Positions 1 through 6,543 of a DNA stretch of 10,567 bases are shown here, in pieces (the stretch's first letter is position 1; the number at the start of each line of letters is the position of its first letter). The position numbers and the translations under genes are program-made. The notes under the pieces are model-generated. The model did not search any database and was not told where the DNA came from. It saw only the letters and a list, made by a program, of their open reading frames with translations. Source of the stretch: Erysipelotrichaceae bacterium (lineage in GTDB: Bacteria > Bacillota_I > Bacilli_A > Erysipelotrichales > Coprobacillaceae); NCBI GenBank assembly GCA_021202205.1, contig JAJQDJ010000310.1:1-10567 (forward strand), in the 5' to 3' direction.

Positions 1-24
1 AATTGCGCTATTTTCACTAATTAA

Positions 25-243
25 TTATTGAAATTGAAGTGCGAAACTTGAGTTTATAATATGATAAACTACACTCCATCCTATCATCCATAATAATCCC
101 ATACAACCAATTACAATGATAATAGGCAACCTTTTCATTATATTACCATATTGACATGCTGTATAGATAAGATATAAGCCGTAACCATACAATATAAGAA
201 ATAACGAATTCAACAATATTGTCCAATAAGTTTTCCTGTTCAT
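25..243 (-). CDS. Small two-helix membrane protein, function unknown
   Basis: A 72-residue protein that I do not recognise. It is almost entirely hydrophobic, with two likely membrane helices at about residues 6-27 and 40-62. A short loop carrying basic residues (K37, R38) joins them, and the tail is short and polar. The ATG has a good Shine-Dalgarno sequence, AAGGAG at 249-254, five bases upstream, which is the main reason to accept it as real. It lies 40 bp downstream of the MIF-like gene on the same strand, but an intrinsic terminator sits between them. Its expression may therefore depend on read-through. No catalytic motif, signal peptidase site or lipobox is visible. It could be a small membrane accessory protein or simply lineage-specific. 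Confidence 0.6.
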   Translation of the reverse strand: MNRKTYWTILLNSLFLILYGYGLYLIYTACQYGNIMKRLPIIIVIGCMGLLWMIGWSVVYHIINSSFALQFQ

Positions 244-259
244 GATTTCTCCTTAAGCT

Positions 260-285
260 AAAAAGATATGGTTGAATCCATATCT
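260..285 (-). terminator. Intrinsic terminator after the MIF-like gene
   Basis: A perfect 8-bp inverted repeat (264-271 with 278-285) with a 6-nt loop is followed, on the minus strand, by a run of five T (264-260). The stem overlaps the TAG stop of the MIF-like gene (284-286). The stem is AT-rich, so termination is probably partial. It would separate, or attenuate, expression of the small membrane gene starting at 243. Confidence 0.65.
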
Positions 286-625
286 ATTCATAATCTCCAT
301 TTTTGCCCCAATGTTCAAGTTCTTCTATCGTGACATATTGTTGATTAACAGGTATACCTGTAATATGTTCAAATTGTTTCATGAGTTGTTGAACAAATTC
401 TTTTTTATACTTATAATCAATACTATGAAATACTTGAACATTAACTTTCATACAATCAAACTCATTATCTCTAAAATAGATCACTTGATTATCTTCAATA
501 TGAACCATTAAATTTTCAGCTGTCTTACCTGGTAATATTGTTATGAGCTTGTCGGCAGCAGCTTTCAATTTCTTTTCCTGATAAAGAGTGAGTGTTTTTG
601 TAGTAGTTATATTCATATATGGCAT
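284..625 (-). CDS. MIF-like tautomerase family protein
   Basis: A 113-residue homologue of macrophage migration inhibitory factor (MIF), which belongs to the tautomerase superfamily. Family members form trimers and use an N-terminal proline as catalytic base to tautomerise substrates such as phenylpyruvate. The protein begins Met-Pro-Tyr, so removal of Met would expose the catalytic Pro. A lysine in PGK (K34) sits where MIF has Lys32 and is followed by LMVHI, matching MIF's AVHV strand. The segment with FHSI (residues 66-69) matches MIF's LHSI, and the end, EHWGKNG, resembles the MIF C-terminus. The length is close to the 115 residues of human MIF. MIF's CxxC is not present; only C58 remains. 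The start at 625 has the SD GGGAGGA (633-639) eight bases upstream. There is no signal peptide. Family assignment is fairly firm; the physiological substrate is unknown. Confidence 0.8.
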   Translation of the reverse strand: MPYMNITTTKTLTLYQEKKLKAAADKLITILPGKTAENLMVHIEDNQVIYFRDNEFDCMKVNVQVFHSIDYKYKKEFVQQLMKQFEHITGIPVNQQYVTIEELEHWGKNGDYE

Positions 626-647
626 AATTCATTCCTCCCAACTTACC

Positions 648-653
648 ATTATA
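648..653 (-). promoter_or_regulatory. Candidate -10 element for the MIF-like gene
   Basis: A perfect TATAAT on the minus strand lies nine bases upstream of the SD. No good -35 is found at 17-18 bp (ACGTTT or CACGTT). If used, transcription would begin near 641 and give a leader of about 16 nt. Another perfect minus-strand TATAAT lies at 796-801 and would give a leader of about 160 nt. Confidence 0.4.
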
Positions 654-657
654 CTTT

Positions 658-686
658 TTGACATGCAAAAAAACGTGTCGAATAAT
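658..686 (+). promoter_or_regulatory. Candidate sigma-A promoter TTGACA-N17-AATAAT
   Basis: A perfect -35 hexamer TTGACA (658-663), a 17-bp spacer and AATAAT (681-686, five of six) form the best sigma-A match in this intergenic region. It points to the PII-like gene 186 bp away and would give a long leader of about 180 nt. It overlaps an imperfect dyad (658-682) and adjoins the minus-strand TATAAT at 648-653, so the two divergent promoters would interfere. Confidence 0.4.
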
Positions 687-822
687 GAATATATTTCATT
701 ATAATATATGATTGAGTGTTATATTATAGTTATATCATCATATATTATTTTTATTTTTATCAATTCCTCCTTAAAAATAATACACCTTACTTTTTATTAT
801 AACGCATTTTTGTGATAATAAC

Positions 823-851
823 TAGCAATTTTATAAAACATTCGATATAAT
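823..851 (+). promoter_or_regulatory. Candidate proximal promoter of the PII-like gene
   Basis: A perfect TATAAT (846-851) has a poor -35 (TAGCAA, 823-828) at 17 bp. Transcription would start near 858, right at the SD. A competing candidate is TTGTGA (810-815), a 16-bp spacer and TATAAA (832-837), which gives a leader of about 29 nt. The sequence alone does not decide between these and the distal TTGACA promoter. Confidence 0.35.
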
Positions 852-858
852 ATAGAAT

Positions 859-865
859 AGGTGGT
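859..865 (+). promoter_or_regulatory. Shine-Dalgarno site fixing the PII-like start
   Basis: AGGTGGT lies seven bases before the ATG at 873. The upstream in-frame GTG codons at 861 and 864 lie inside this SD and so are very unlikely starts. Confidence 0.75.
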
Positions 866-872
866 GATAATC

Positions 873-1217
873 ATGCAAGTTATAGTTGTTGTGTTGAATA
901 AAATTGATTATTTAGATGATCTTCTTGCAAAACTAAAAAAAGCAGGAGTATCAGGTGGAACAATCATTGAATCTACTGGCATGATGAATCGTTTAGGAGA
1001 TTCAGATGATAGTTATATTTTAGGATCCTTACGTTTGTTTTTAGATAATCCAAGACCCGAAAGCAAAACGTTGTTTTTTCTAGTTAAGGATAGCCAGGTA
1101 GAGATTGTTAGAAAAACTGTTGATGAAGTTTTAGGGGGTATTGATAATCCCGATACTGGTATTATCTTTGGCATTCCTGTGAGCTTTGCGGATGGTCTTA
1201 TTAAACGTAATTTTTAA
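873..1217 (+). CDS. PII-like (GlnB-fold) protein
   Basis: A 114-residue protein beginning MQVIVVVLNK, with the alternating beta-alpha-beta pattern of the PII/GlnB fold. It has a first strand, a helix (YLDDLLAKLKKAG), a second strand (GGTIIESTG), a variable loop, a third strand (TLFFLVKD), a second helix (VEIVRKTVDEVLGG) and a last strand (GIIFGIPV). PII-family proteins are usually trimeric sensors that bind nucleotides and control transporters or enzymes. The long T-loop with its modifiable Tyr51 is replaced by a shorter acidic-polar stretch (NRLGDSDDSY). The canonical B-loop TGxxGDGK and the C-terminal RTGE segment are absent, so classical nitrogen signalling is doubtful. The ATG at 873 is chosen from the SD position. 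The gene is alone on the plus strand and convergent with lgt. The fold call is good; the ligand and target are unknown. Confidence 0.65.
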   Translation: MQVIVVVLNKIDYLDDLLAKLKKAGVSGGTIIESTGMMNRLGDSDDSYILGSLRLFLDNPRPESKTLFFLVKDSQVEIVRKTVDEVLGGIDNPDTGIIFGIPVSFADGLIKRNF

Positions 1218-1272
1218 TATCCATAGTTTTAGTATAAATAATCAATATGAAAAATTCATGAACATTATGTTA

Positions 1273-1300
1273 AAAGAATCAGGATTCTTCCTGATTCTTT
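1273..1300. terminator. Bidirectional intrinsic terminator between lgt and the PII-like gene
   Basis: A perfect 11-bp inverted repeat (1273-1283 with 1290-1300) has a 6-nt loop. On the minus strand the stem ends in CTTTT and serves the ctpA-lgt operon. On the plus strand it ends in TTT followed by a T-rich stretch and serves the PII-like gene. The right arm and loop lie within the last codons of lgt. Confidence 0.8.
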
Positions 1301-2088
1301 ATTTCTTTTCCATAAAAATGAACATATATTATACCTGCAATAGCGACTACAATAAATATGACTGAAATAAATTGTGCTACTCTGATAATACCAAACATCA
1401 AACTATCTGTTCTTAATCCTTCAACAAAAAACCTCACAATACCATAGCACAAAAAATAGCTAAAAAATTGAACACCCTGATGCTTTTGAAATCTTCTTAT
1501 AATAAGAATGATAATCAAAAAACATAATATATTTCCAAACGATTCATATAAGAACGTTGGATGATGATAAGCCCCTTGAATATACATATTATTAATAATA
1601 AAATCAGGTAAATGAAGATTCTGTAAAAATTCTAAAGATACACTACTACCATATGCTTCATGATTAAAGAAATTACCCCATCTACCACATGATTGAGCTA
1701 TTAATACTCCAGGCATAATACAATCACCTGCAACAAGAAAAGGTATATCATGCTTCTTAAAGAAATAATAGCTATAAATAAGTCCTACAAAAATACCACC
1801 CTGAATAGCCAAGCCACCATGCCAAATTGCAAACACTTCTAAAGGATTAGAAGCATAAAATTCATCAAAAGTAAAAATAACATACCATACTCTTGCACCA
1901 ATAATACCTAGCAATAAAAGATTGATTAAATAATCTGATAATATATCAGTACGATAACCACACTGTTTTAAACGATATTTTCCTATCATATAGGCAATTA
2001 AAGCACCGACCAATATACATATAGCATACCATGTAATGGTAAAAGGACCAATCGTTACAAAGGTTGAAAAATCTTCAAAGAATGTCAT
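1279..2088 (-). CDS. lgt: Prolipoprotein diacylglyceryl transferase
   Basis: Transfers a diacylglyceryl group from phosphatidylglycerol to the lipobox cysteine of prelipoproteins, the first step of lipoprotein maturation, in the cytoplasmic membrane. The 269-residue polytopic protein carries the Lgt signature GRWGNFFNHEAYG (135-147), whose R136 matches the essential Arg143 of the E. coli enzyme. It also has HGGLAIQGG (90-98, equivalent to the His103 region), HPTFLYES (176-183) and FVEGLRTDS (221-229). About seven hydrophobic helices are visible and the length is normal. The ATG overlaps the hprK stop in an ATGA and there is no strong SD, so translation is probably coupled to hprK. It is the last gene of the operon, and its C-terminal codons form part of the terminator hairpin. 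The following of hprK by lgt is a familiar Firmicutes arrangement. Confidence 0.95.
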   Translation of the reverse strand: MTFFEDFSTFVTIGPFTITWYAICILVGALIAYMIGKYRLKQCGYRTDILSDYLINLLLLGIIGARVWYVIFTFDEFYASNPLEVFAIWHGGLAIQGGIFVGLIYSYYFFKKHDIPFLVAGDCIMPGVLIAQSCGRWGNFFNHEAYGSSVSLEFLQNLHLPDFIINNMYIQGAYHHPTFLYESFGNILCFLIIILIIRRFQKHQGVQFFSYFLCYGIVRFFVEGLRTDSLMFGIIRVAQFISVIFIVVAIAGIIYVHFYGKEIKNQEES

Positions 2089-3020
2089 ATTGTCTTATTC
2101 TTAATATTGTCCAATACACGATTGACAAATTCCTTTCTTGAATCATAACCATAATCTTTTAATTGCATATTCATAACAGCAGCTTCAATAATTGCTGCCA
2201 TACTACGTCCACCTGTAACTGGTACAACAATCTTTGGTATTTGAACATCTAATATTTCTTCAAAAATATCATCTTCTTCAACACCAATACGCGTATATTC
2301 TCTTGATGGGAGCCATCTATCTAATTGGATAATCAAATCAACCGTATCTTGTTTTAATACTGATGCGACACCAAACATTTTTGAAACATCAATAACGCCT
2401 ATACCACGTATTTCCAAAAAATTACTTAACACTGCTGGCGGTTTTCCAACAATTGATTGACCGATATGATAAAGTTCAATAGCATCATCAGCAATAAGAA
2501 TATGACCACGCTTAATCAGTTCCAATGCGATTTCGCTTTTTCCTACACCACTATCACCACGCATAATAACACCCTTACCATAAATATTTAAAAATACACC
2601 ATGGATAAGCGTATCAGCTGCTAAAGCTTCATCTAAGGTGGCAGTCAAGTCTATAGAAACACGACCCGTAGCCTGAGTTGTTTCAAAAATAGGAAAATTT
2701 CTTTTAATTGCAATGTTTTTGAGTATTTCAGGACATGAATAGCCTTTGGCGATAATAATACATGGTGTTTCATCATTTGCTAATTTTGCAAAACAAGCGA
2801 GTTGGGCTTCTTTGGACATTTCCTTGACAAACGCTATTTCTTTTTCACCAAATAAAATAATTCTTCTAAAATCAGTATGCTTGAAAAAGCCAGCTAATTC
2901 GAATCCAGGTCGATTCATTTCAGCTACAAAGATTTCTCTTTCTAAGGCTTCTTCATTACCTGATATTTGCTTAAATAACGAAGGTTTCAATAAATCTTTT
3001 ACTTTAACAGATTTTGCCAT
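2085..3020 (-). CDS. hprK: HPr kinase/phosphorylase
   Basis: Phosphorylates Ser46 of the phosphocarrier HPr when glycolytic intermediates are abundant and removes the phosphate by phosphorolysis. P-Ser-HPr then acts with CcpA in carbon catabolite repression. The 311-residue protein has the N-terminal regulatory domain (about 1-130) and a C-terminal P-loop kinase domain. Visible motifs are H140-G141, the Walker A GDSGVGKS (155-162), DDA (178-180) and the family signature LEIRGIGVIDV (202-212) including E203. R244 lies in the region of the catalytic arginine. Numbering nearly matches the Lactobacillus casei enzyme. The SD AGGAGG before the ATG overlaps the uvrA TAG stop, and only nine bases separate the two genes. 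The stop overlaps the lgt start. Its presence implies a PTS and HPr-based sugar regulation in the host. Confidence 0.95.
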   Translation of the reverse strand: MAKSVKVKDLLKPSLFKQISGNEEALEREIFVAEMNRPGFELAGFFKHTDFRRIILFGEKEIAFVKEMSKEAQLACFAKLANDETPCIIIAKGYSCPEILKNIAIKRNFPIFETTQATGRVSIDLTATLDEALAADTLIHGVFLNIYGKGVIMRGDSGVGKSEIALELIKRGHILIADDAIELYHIGQSIVGKPPAVLSNFLEIRGIGVIDVSKMFGVASVLKQDTVDLIIQLDRWLPSREYTRIGVEEDDIFEEILDVQIPKIVVPVTGGRSMAAIIEAAVMNMQLKDYGYDSRKEFVNRVLDNIKNKTI

Positions 3021-3029
3021 TATAGCCTC

Positions 3030-5855
3030 CTATTCTAACACTTTCTGTAAAAAGCGACCAGTATGACTTTTCTCACATTTGGCGACTTTTTCAGGTGTTC
3101 CTTGTACTACAATTGTACCACCATTATCGCCACCTTCCAAGCCTAAATCAATAATATGATCAGCAACTTTGATGACATCCAAATTATGTTCAATAACAAT
3201 GACAGTATCACCTTGATCCACAATGCGATTCAAAACATCAATAAGTCTTGCCACATCATGACTATGTAGACCAGTGGTTGGTTCGTCTAAGATATAAACG
3301 GTTTTTCCAGTCGCTTTTTTTTGTAATTCGCTTGCTAGTTTTACACGTTGGGCTTCACCACCTGAAAGTGTGGTTGCACTTTGACCCAATTTGATATAGC
3401 CTAATCCCACATCATAGAGTGTTTGAAGCTTGCTTCTAATTCGTGGTAAATTATCAAAAAATTCGATAGATTCTTCAACTGTCATCTCTAAAGCATCATA
3501 AATATTCTTATCTTTAAAAGTAACTTGCAAGGTTTCTTCATTGTAACGTTTGCCTTCACATTGTTCACAAGGTACATAGACATCAGGCAAGAAATGCATA
3601 CTAATACGTTTGACACCATCACCCTGACAAGCCTCACAACGTCCACCCTTAACATTAAATGAGAAACGACTCTTATCATAACCTCTAATCTGTGCTTCAT
3701 TGGTTTTGGCATAAAGCTCTCGAATGTCATCAAAAACGCCTGTGTATGTCACAGGATTGGATCTTGGTGTTCTTCCAATTGGATCTTGAGATACTTCAAT
3801 GACTTTATCTACATTTTCTAAACCGCGTATTTCTTTATGCTTACCTGGTTTATCTTTAGAACGGTAAAGTTTAGCACGAACAGCTGTACATAAAATATCA
3901 TTGACGAGCGTTGACTTCCCACTACCTGATACACCTGTTACAACAATGAATTTTCCTAAAGGGAATTTCACATTAATATTTTTTAGATTGTGTTCCTGTG
4001 CTCCTCTGACTTCTAAATAAAGTCCATTACCTTTCCTTCTCTTTTTAGGAACAGGTATTTTCATCTTACCTGATAAATATTGTCCCGTGATAGAATCAGG
4101 GCAAGCCATAATATCCTGTGGTGACCCAGCTGCAATAACCTGTCCTCCATGAATCCCTGCTCCAGGTCCAATATCAACAATATAATCTGAAGCCATCATG
4201 GTTTCTTCATCATGTTCTACCACAATGACACTATTACCCAAATCACGCATATTACATAATGTATGAATCAATTTTTCATTATCTCTTTGATGCAAGCCAA
4301 TAGATGGTTCATCCAACACATAAAGAACACCTGTTAGCCTAGAACCTATCTGAGTAGCCAAACGAATACGTTGGGCTTCTCCACCAGATAAGCCTCCTGC
4401 TTTTCTCGCTAAAGTCAAATAACCCAAACCTACATCATTAAGAAATGTTAAACGATCACCTATTTCTTTCAATATTAATTGAGCAATTTGTGTTTCCATT
4501 TCACTCAATTGTATATTTTTGACAAAAGCCAAAGCTCTTTCAATAGACATATCCGTAAATTCACTAATATTCAAGCCATTGACTCTAACACTTAATACCT
4601 GATCATTTAACCTTTTACCTTGACAAGTTGGACAAGTATGTTCTGCCATAAATGTTCCTAACCACTCTTTAATCCAAGCAGAATTGGTTTCTTCATAACG
4701 TCTCGCAATGAGTGTTTTCACTCCCTCAATATATTTAGTTGTCTTTGAAACATTACCTGAACTAGATGTAATCGTATAACTAATAGGCTTGTCGCTACCT
4801 TTTAATATAATATTCAATTCTTTCTTACTAAAATCTTTTAAAGGCTTATCCAAATCGATATGATATGTTTCACATAATATCAAAAATCTCTGCCATTCAA
4901 TACGATCTGTACCTACAGAAGTCTTAAAATAACGCAAGCCTCCCTGATTGATAGATAAAGACCAATCAGGAATCAGTAAATCATCATCTACTTCATTTTT
5001 CACACCAATACCCTTGCAATCAGGACAAGCTCCTAAAGGATTATTGAATGAAAACAAACGTGGTTCTAGCTTTGGTACAGAAAAGCCACAGTAAGGACAT
5101 GATAGATGCTGTGAGAAAAGCTTTTCTGTATGATCATCCAGGTTTTCTACAATGGCTTCGCCATCGGTTAATTTCAAAGCTGTTTCCAAAGAATCAGCAA
5201 GCCTAGAACGATAGCCTTCTTTTTTGATAATACGATCCACAATCACATCAATATTATGTTTCTTATTCTTATCTAAAACAATTCCTTCTTCTAATAATCG
5301 TACTTCACCATCAACTTTAACACGCACAAAACCATCTTTCAGCAACTGTTCAAACAAATCCTTATGTGATCCTCTTTGATTTTTGCACATACGTGCTAAA
5401 ATTTGTATTTTTGTACGATCTTCATAGGTATCCACAAAATCACACATCTGCTTAATCGTTTGTGATTCAATCAAAACATTGTGCGTAGGACAATACGGAT
5501 GTCCAACTCTAGCATACAACAAACGCAAATAATCATAGATTTCGGTCACTGTTCCTACTGTAGAACGAGGATTATTGGATGTCGTTTTTTGATCAATCGC
5601 AATGGCTGGTGATAATCCTTCAATACTATCAACATCTGGTTTTTCTACTCCACCTAAAAAATGCCTAGCATATGCACTCAATGATTCTACATAACGTCTT
5701 TGACCTTCAGCATAGATGGTATCAAATGCCAATGATGTTTTTCCACTGCCTGATAAGCCTGTCATAATGACAAGCTTATCACGAGGTATTTCTACATCAA
5801 TATTTTTTAAATTATTAACACGCGCTCCCTTTATAACAATTTTATCCCTTAACAT
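3030..5855 (-). CDS. uvrA: Excinuclease ABC subunit A
   Basis: Damage-sensing ATPase of nucleotide excision repair; as a dimer it locates lesions and loads UvrB. The 941-residue protein has two ABC ATPase modules. Walker A motifs are GLSGSGKT (33-40) and GVSGSGKS (641-648). ABC signatures LSGGEAQR are at 489-496 and 830-837, and LDEPS and LDEPT Walker B motifs follow each. Zinc cysteines are C253/C256/C277/C280, the C408/C411 pair and C740/C743/C763/C766, the last being the DNA-binding zinc finger. The length is normal and nothing is missing. The start is forced: an in-frame TAA lies seven codons upstream with no alternative start between. The SD AAGGAG (5870-5875) is 14 bases from the ATG, unusually far. 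The gene overlaps the HD gene by 14 nt, so translational coupling is likely. Confidence 0.97.
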   Translation of the reverse strand: MLRDKIVIKGARVNNLKNIDVEIPRDKLVIMTGLSGSGKTSLAFDTIYAEGQRRYVESLSAYARHFLGGVEKPDVDSIEGLSPAIAIDQKTTSNNPRSTVGTVTEIYDYLRLLYARVGHPYCPTHNVLIESQTIKQMCDFVDTYEDRTKIQILARMCKNQRGSHKDLFEQLLKDGFVRVKVDGEVRLLEEGIVLDKNKKHNIDVIVDRIIKKEGYRSRLADSLETALKLTDGEAIVENLDDHTEKLFSQHLSCPYCGFSVPKLEPRLFSFNNPLGACPDCKGIGVKNEVDDDLLIPDWSLSINQGGLRYFKTSVGTDRIEWQRFLILCETYHIDLDKPLKDFSKKELNIILKGSDKPISYTITSSSGNVSKTTKYIEGVKTLIARRYEETNSAWIKEWLGTFMAEHTCPTCQGKRLNDQVLSVRVNGLNISEFTDMSIERALAFVKNIQLSEMETQIAQLILKEIGDRLTFLNDVGLGYLTLARKAGGLSGGEAQRIRLATQIGSRLTGVLYVLDEPSIGLHQRDNEKLIHTLCNMRDLGNSVIVVEHDEETMMASDYIVDIGPGAGIHGGQVIAAGSPQDIMACPDSITGQYLSGKMKIPVPKKRRKGNGLYLEVRGAQEHNLKNINVKFPLGKFIVVTGVSGSGKSTLVNDILCTAVRAKLYRSKDKPGKHKEIRGLENVDKVIEVSQDPIGRTPRSNPVTYTGVFDDIRELYAKTNEAQIRGYDKSRFSFNVKGGRCEACQGDGVKRISMHFLPDVYVPCEQCEGKRYNEETLQVTFKDKNIYDALEMTVEESIEFFDNLPRIRSKLQTLYDVGLGYIKLGQSATTLSGGEAQRVKLASELQKKATGKTVYILDEPTTGLHSHDVARLIDVLNRIVDQGDTVIVIEHNLDVIKVADHIIDLGLEGGDNGGTIVVQGTPEKVAKCEKSHTGRFLQKVLE

Positions 5856-6543
5856 CTTTTCTATCCAAACTCCTTAATATTTCTTCTTTAGTTTTGCCTT
5901 TTAACTGCATTTCATATGCCTGCCAAAATATATCTTCGTCATTGATAAAAGCCGCTATTGGCTTTGTTCCTAAACGTATTTGCTTATCTATGATAAATTG
6001 ATAAAATTCAAATAGCTGATCATAAGCCACATAACCTCTGCCTAATTTATCACAAATGCTAATTAATATCAAATCATTCAAAGAAACTTTATTTTCTATT
6101 AATTTCAATAATCTTAAATAACGCCAATCCTCAGCATGATTTCTTGACATATTCATCAAATGCATATGATACATGATCATTGTTTCAACATATTGACGTT
6201 GCGAAAGATCTGTAATAATGGATACATTTTTAAAAACTTCAATACCTGATTCATTATGATAAGGTGCATGGCCATCAGGCGTCGTCACTGCTGTTTTCCC
6301 AATATCATGCAATAAGCAAGCCCACATAAACCATAAAGGATGTTCACTTTGATATTTACGTTTAGCTACTTCGTCTAAAACCATAAAAGTATGTGTTAAA
6401 ACATCTCCTTCAGGATGATAATCACTTCTTTGCATTGTTTGACTTAACACATCCAGATAATCTGGTAAAGCATGCATTTCATGTAACTTTCTAAAAGCGA
6501 TAGATGGTTGCTCACTCATAAGCAAGGCATCATAATCTATCAT
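5842..6543 (-). CDS. Standalone HD-domain phosphohydrolase-like protein
   Basis: A 233-residue HD-superfamily protein. The metal-binding set is visible as H51 (in GDVLTHT), H79-D80 (in LLHDIGK) and D165 (in ICDKLGR), with further histidines at 92, 96, 126 and 128. The segments RKLHEMHALPDYL and YHPEGDVLTHT, then LLHDIGK, closely recall the HD domain of bacterial CCA-adding enzymes, where it has phosphatase and 2',3'-cyclic phosphodiesterase activity. The nucleotidyltransferase head is absent here. The N-terminus and the lysine-rich tail add no recognised domain. It starts in an ATGA overlap with uvrB (SD AAGGTG, four-base spacing) and overlaps uvrA by 14 nt, so it is co-translated with both. 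Role in repair or in nucleotide or RNA processing is unknown. The domain assignment is firm; the substrate is not. Confidence 0.85.
   Translation of the reverse strand: MIDYDALLMSEQPSIAFRKLHEMHALPDYLDVLSQTMQRSDYHPEGDVLTHTFMVLDEVAKRKYQSEHPLWFMWACLLHDIGKTAVTTPDGHAPYHNESGIEVFKNVSIITDLSQRQYVETMIMYHMHLMNMSRNHAEDWRYLRLLKLIENKVSLNDLILISICDKLGRGYVAYDQLFEFYQFIIDKQIRLGTKPIAAFINDEDIFWQAYEMQLKGKTKEEILRSLDRKDVKG

Noticed and set aside
861..872. GTG start at 861 for the PII-like protein
   Set aside because: The codon lies inside the AGGTGGT Shine-Dalgarno; the family pattern also begins at the ATG at 873.
2746..3066. Plus-strand frame antisense to the start of hprK
   Set aside because: It covers conserved hprK and uvrA codons on the other strand and has no recognisable domain.
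3488..3733. Minus-strand frame inside uvrA
   Set aside because: It is out of frame with a fully conserved uvrA, has no family resemblance and a composition expected of a shadow frame.
5842..6543. dGTPase or RelA/SpoT-type enzyme for the HD protein
   Set aside because: The residues around the HD motif match the CCA-adding-enzyme HD family better, and no synthetase or dGTPase-specific segments are present.
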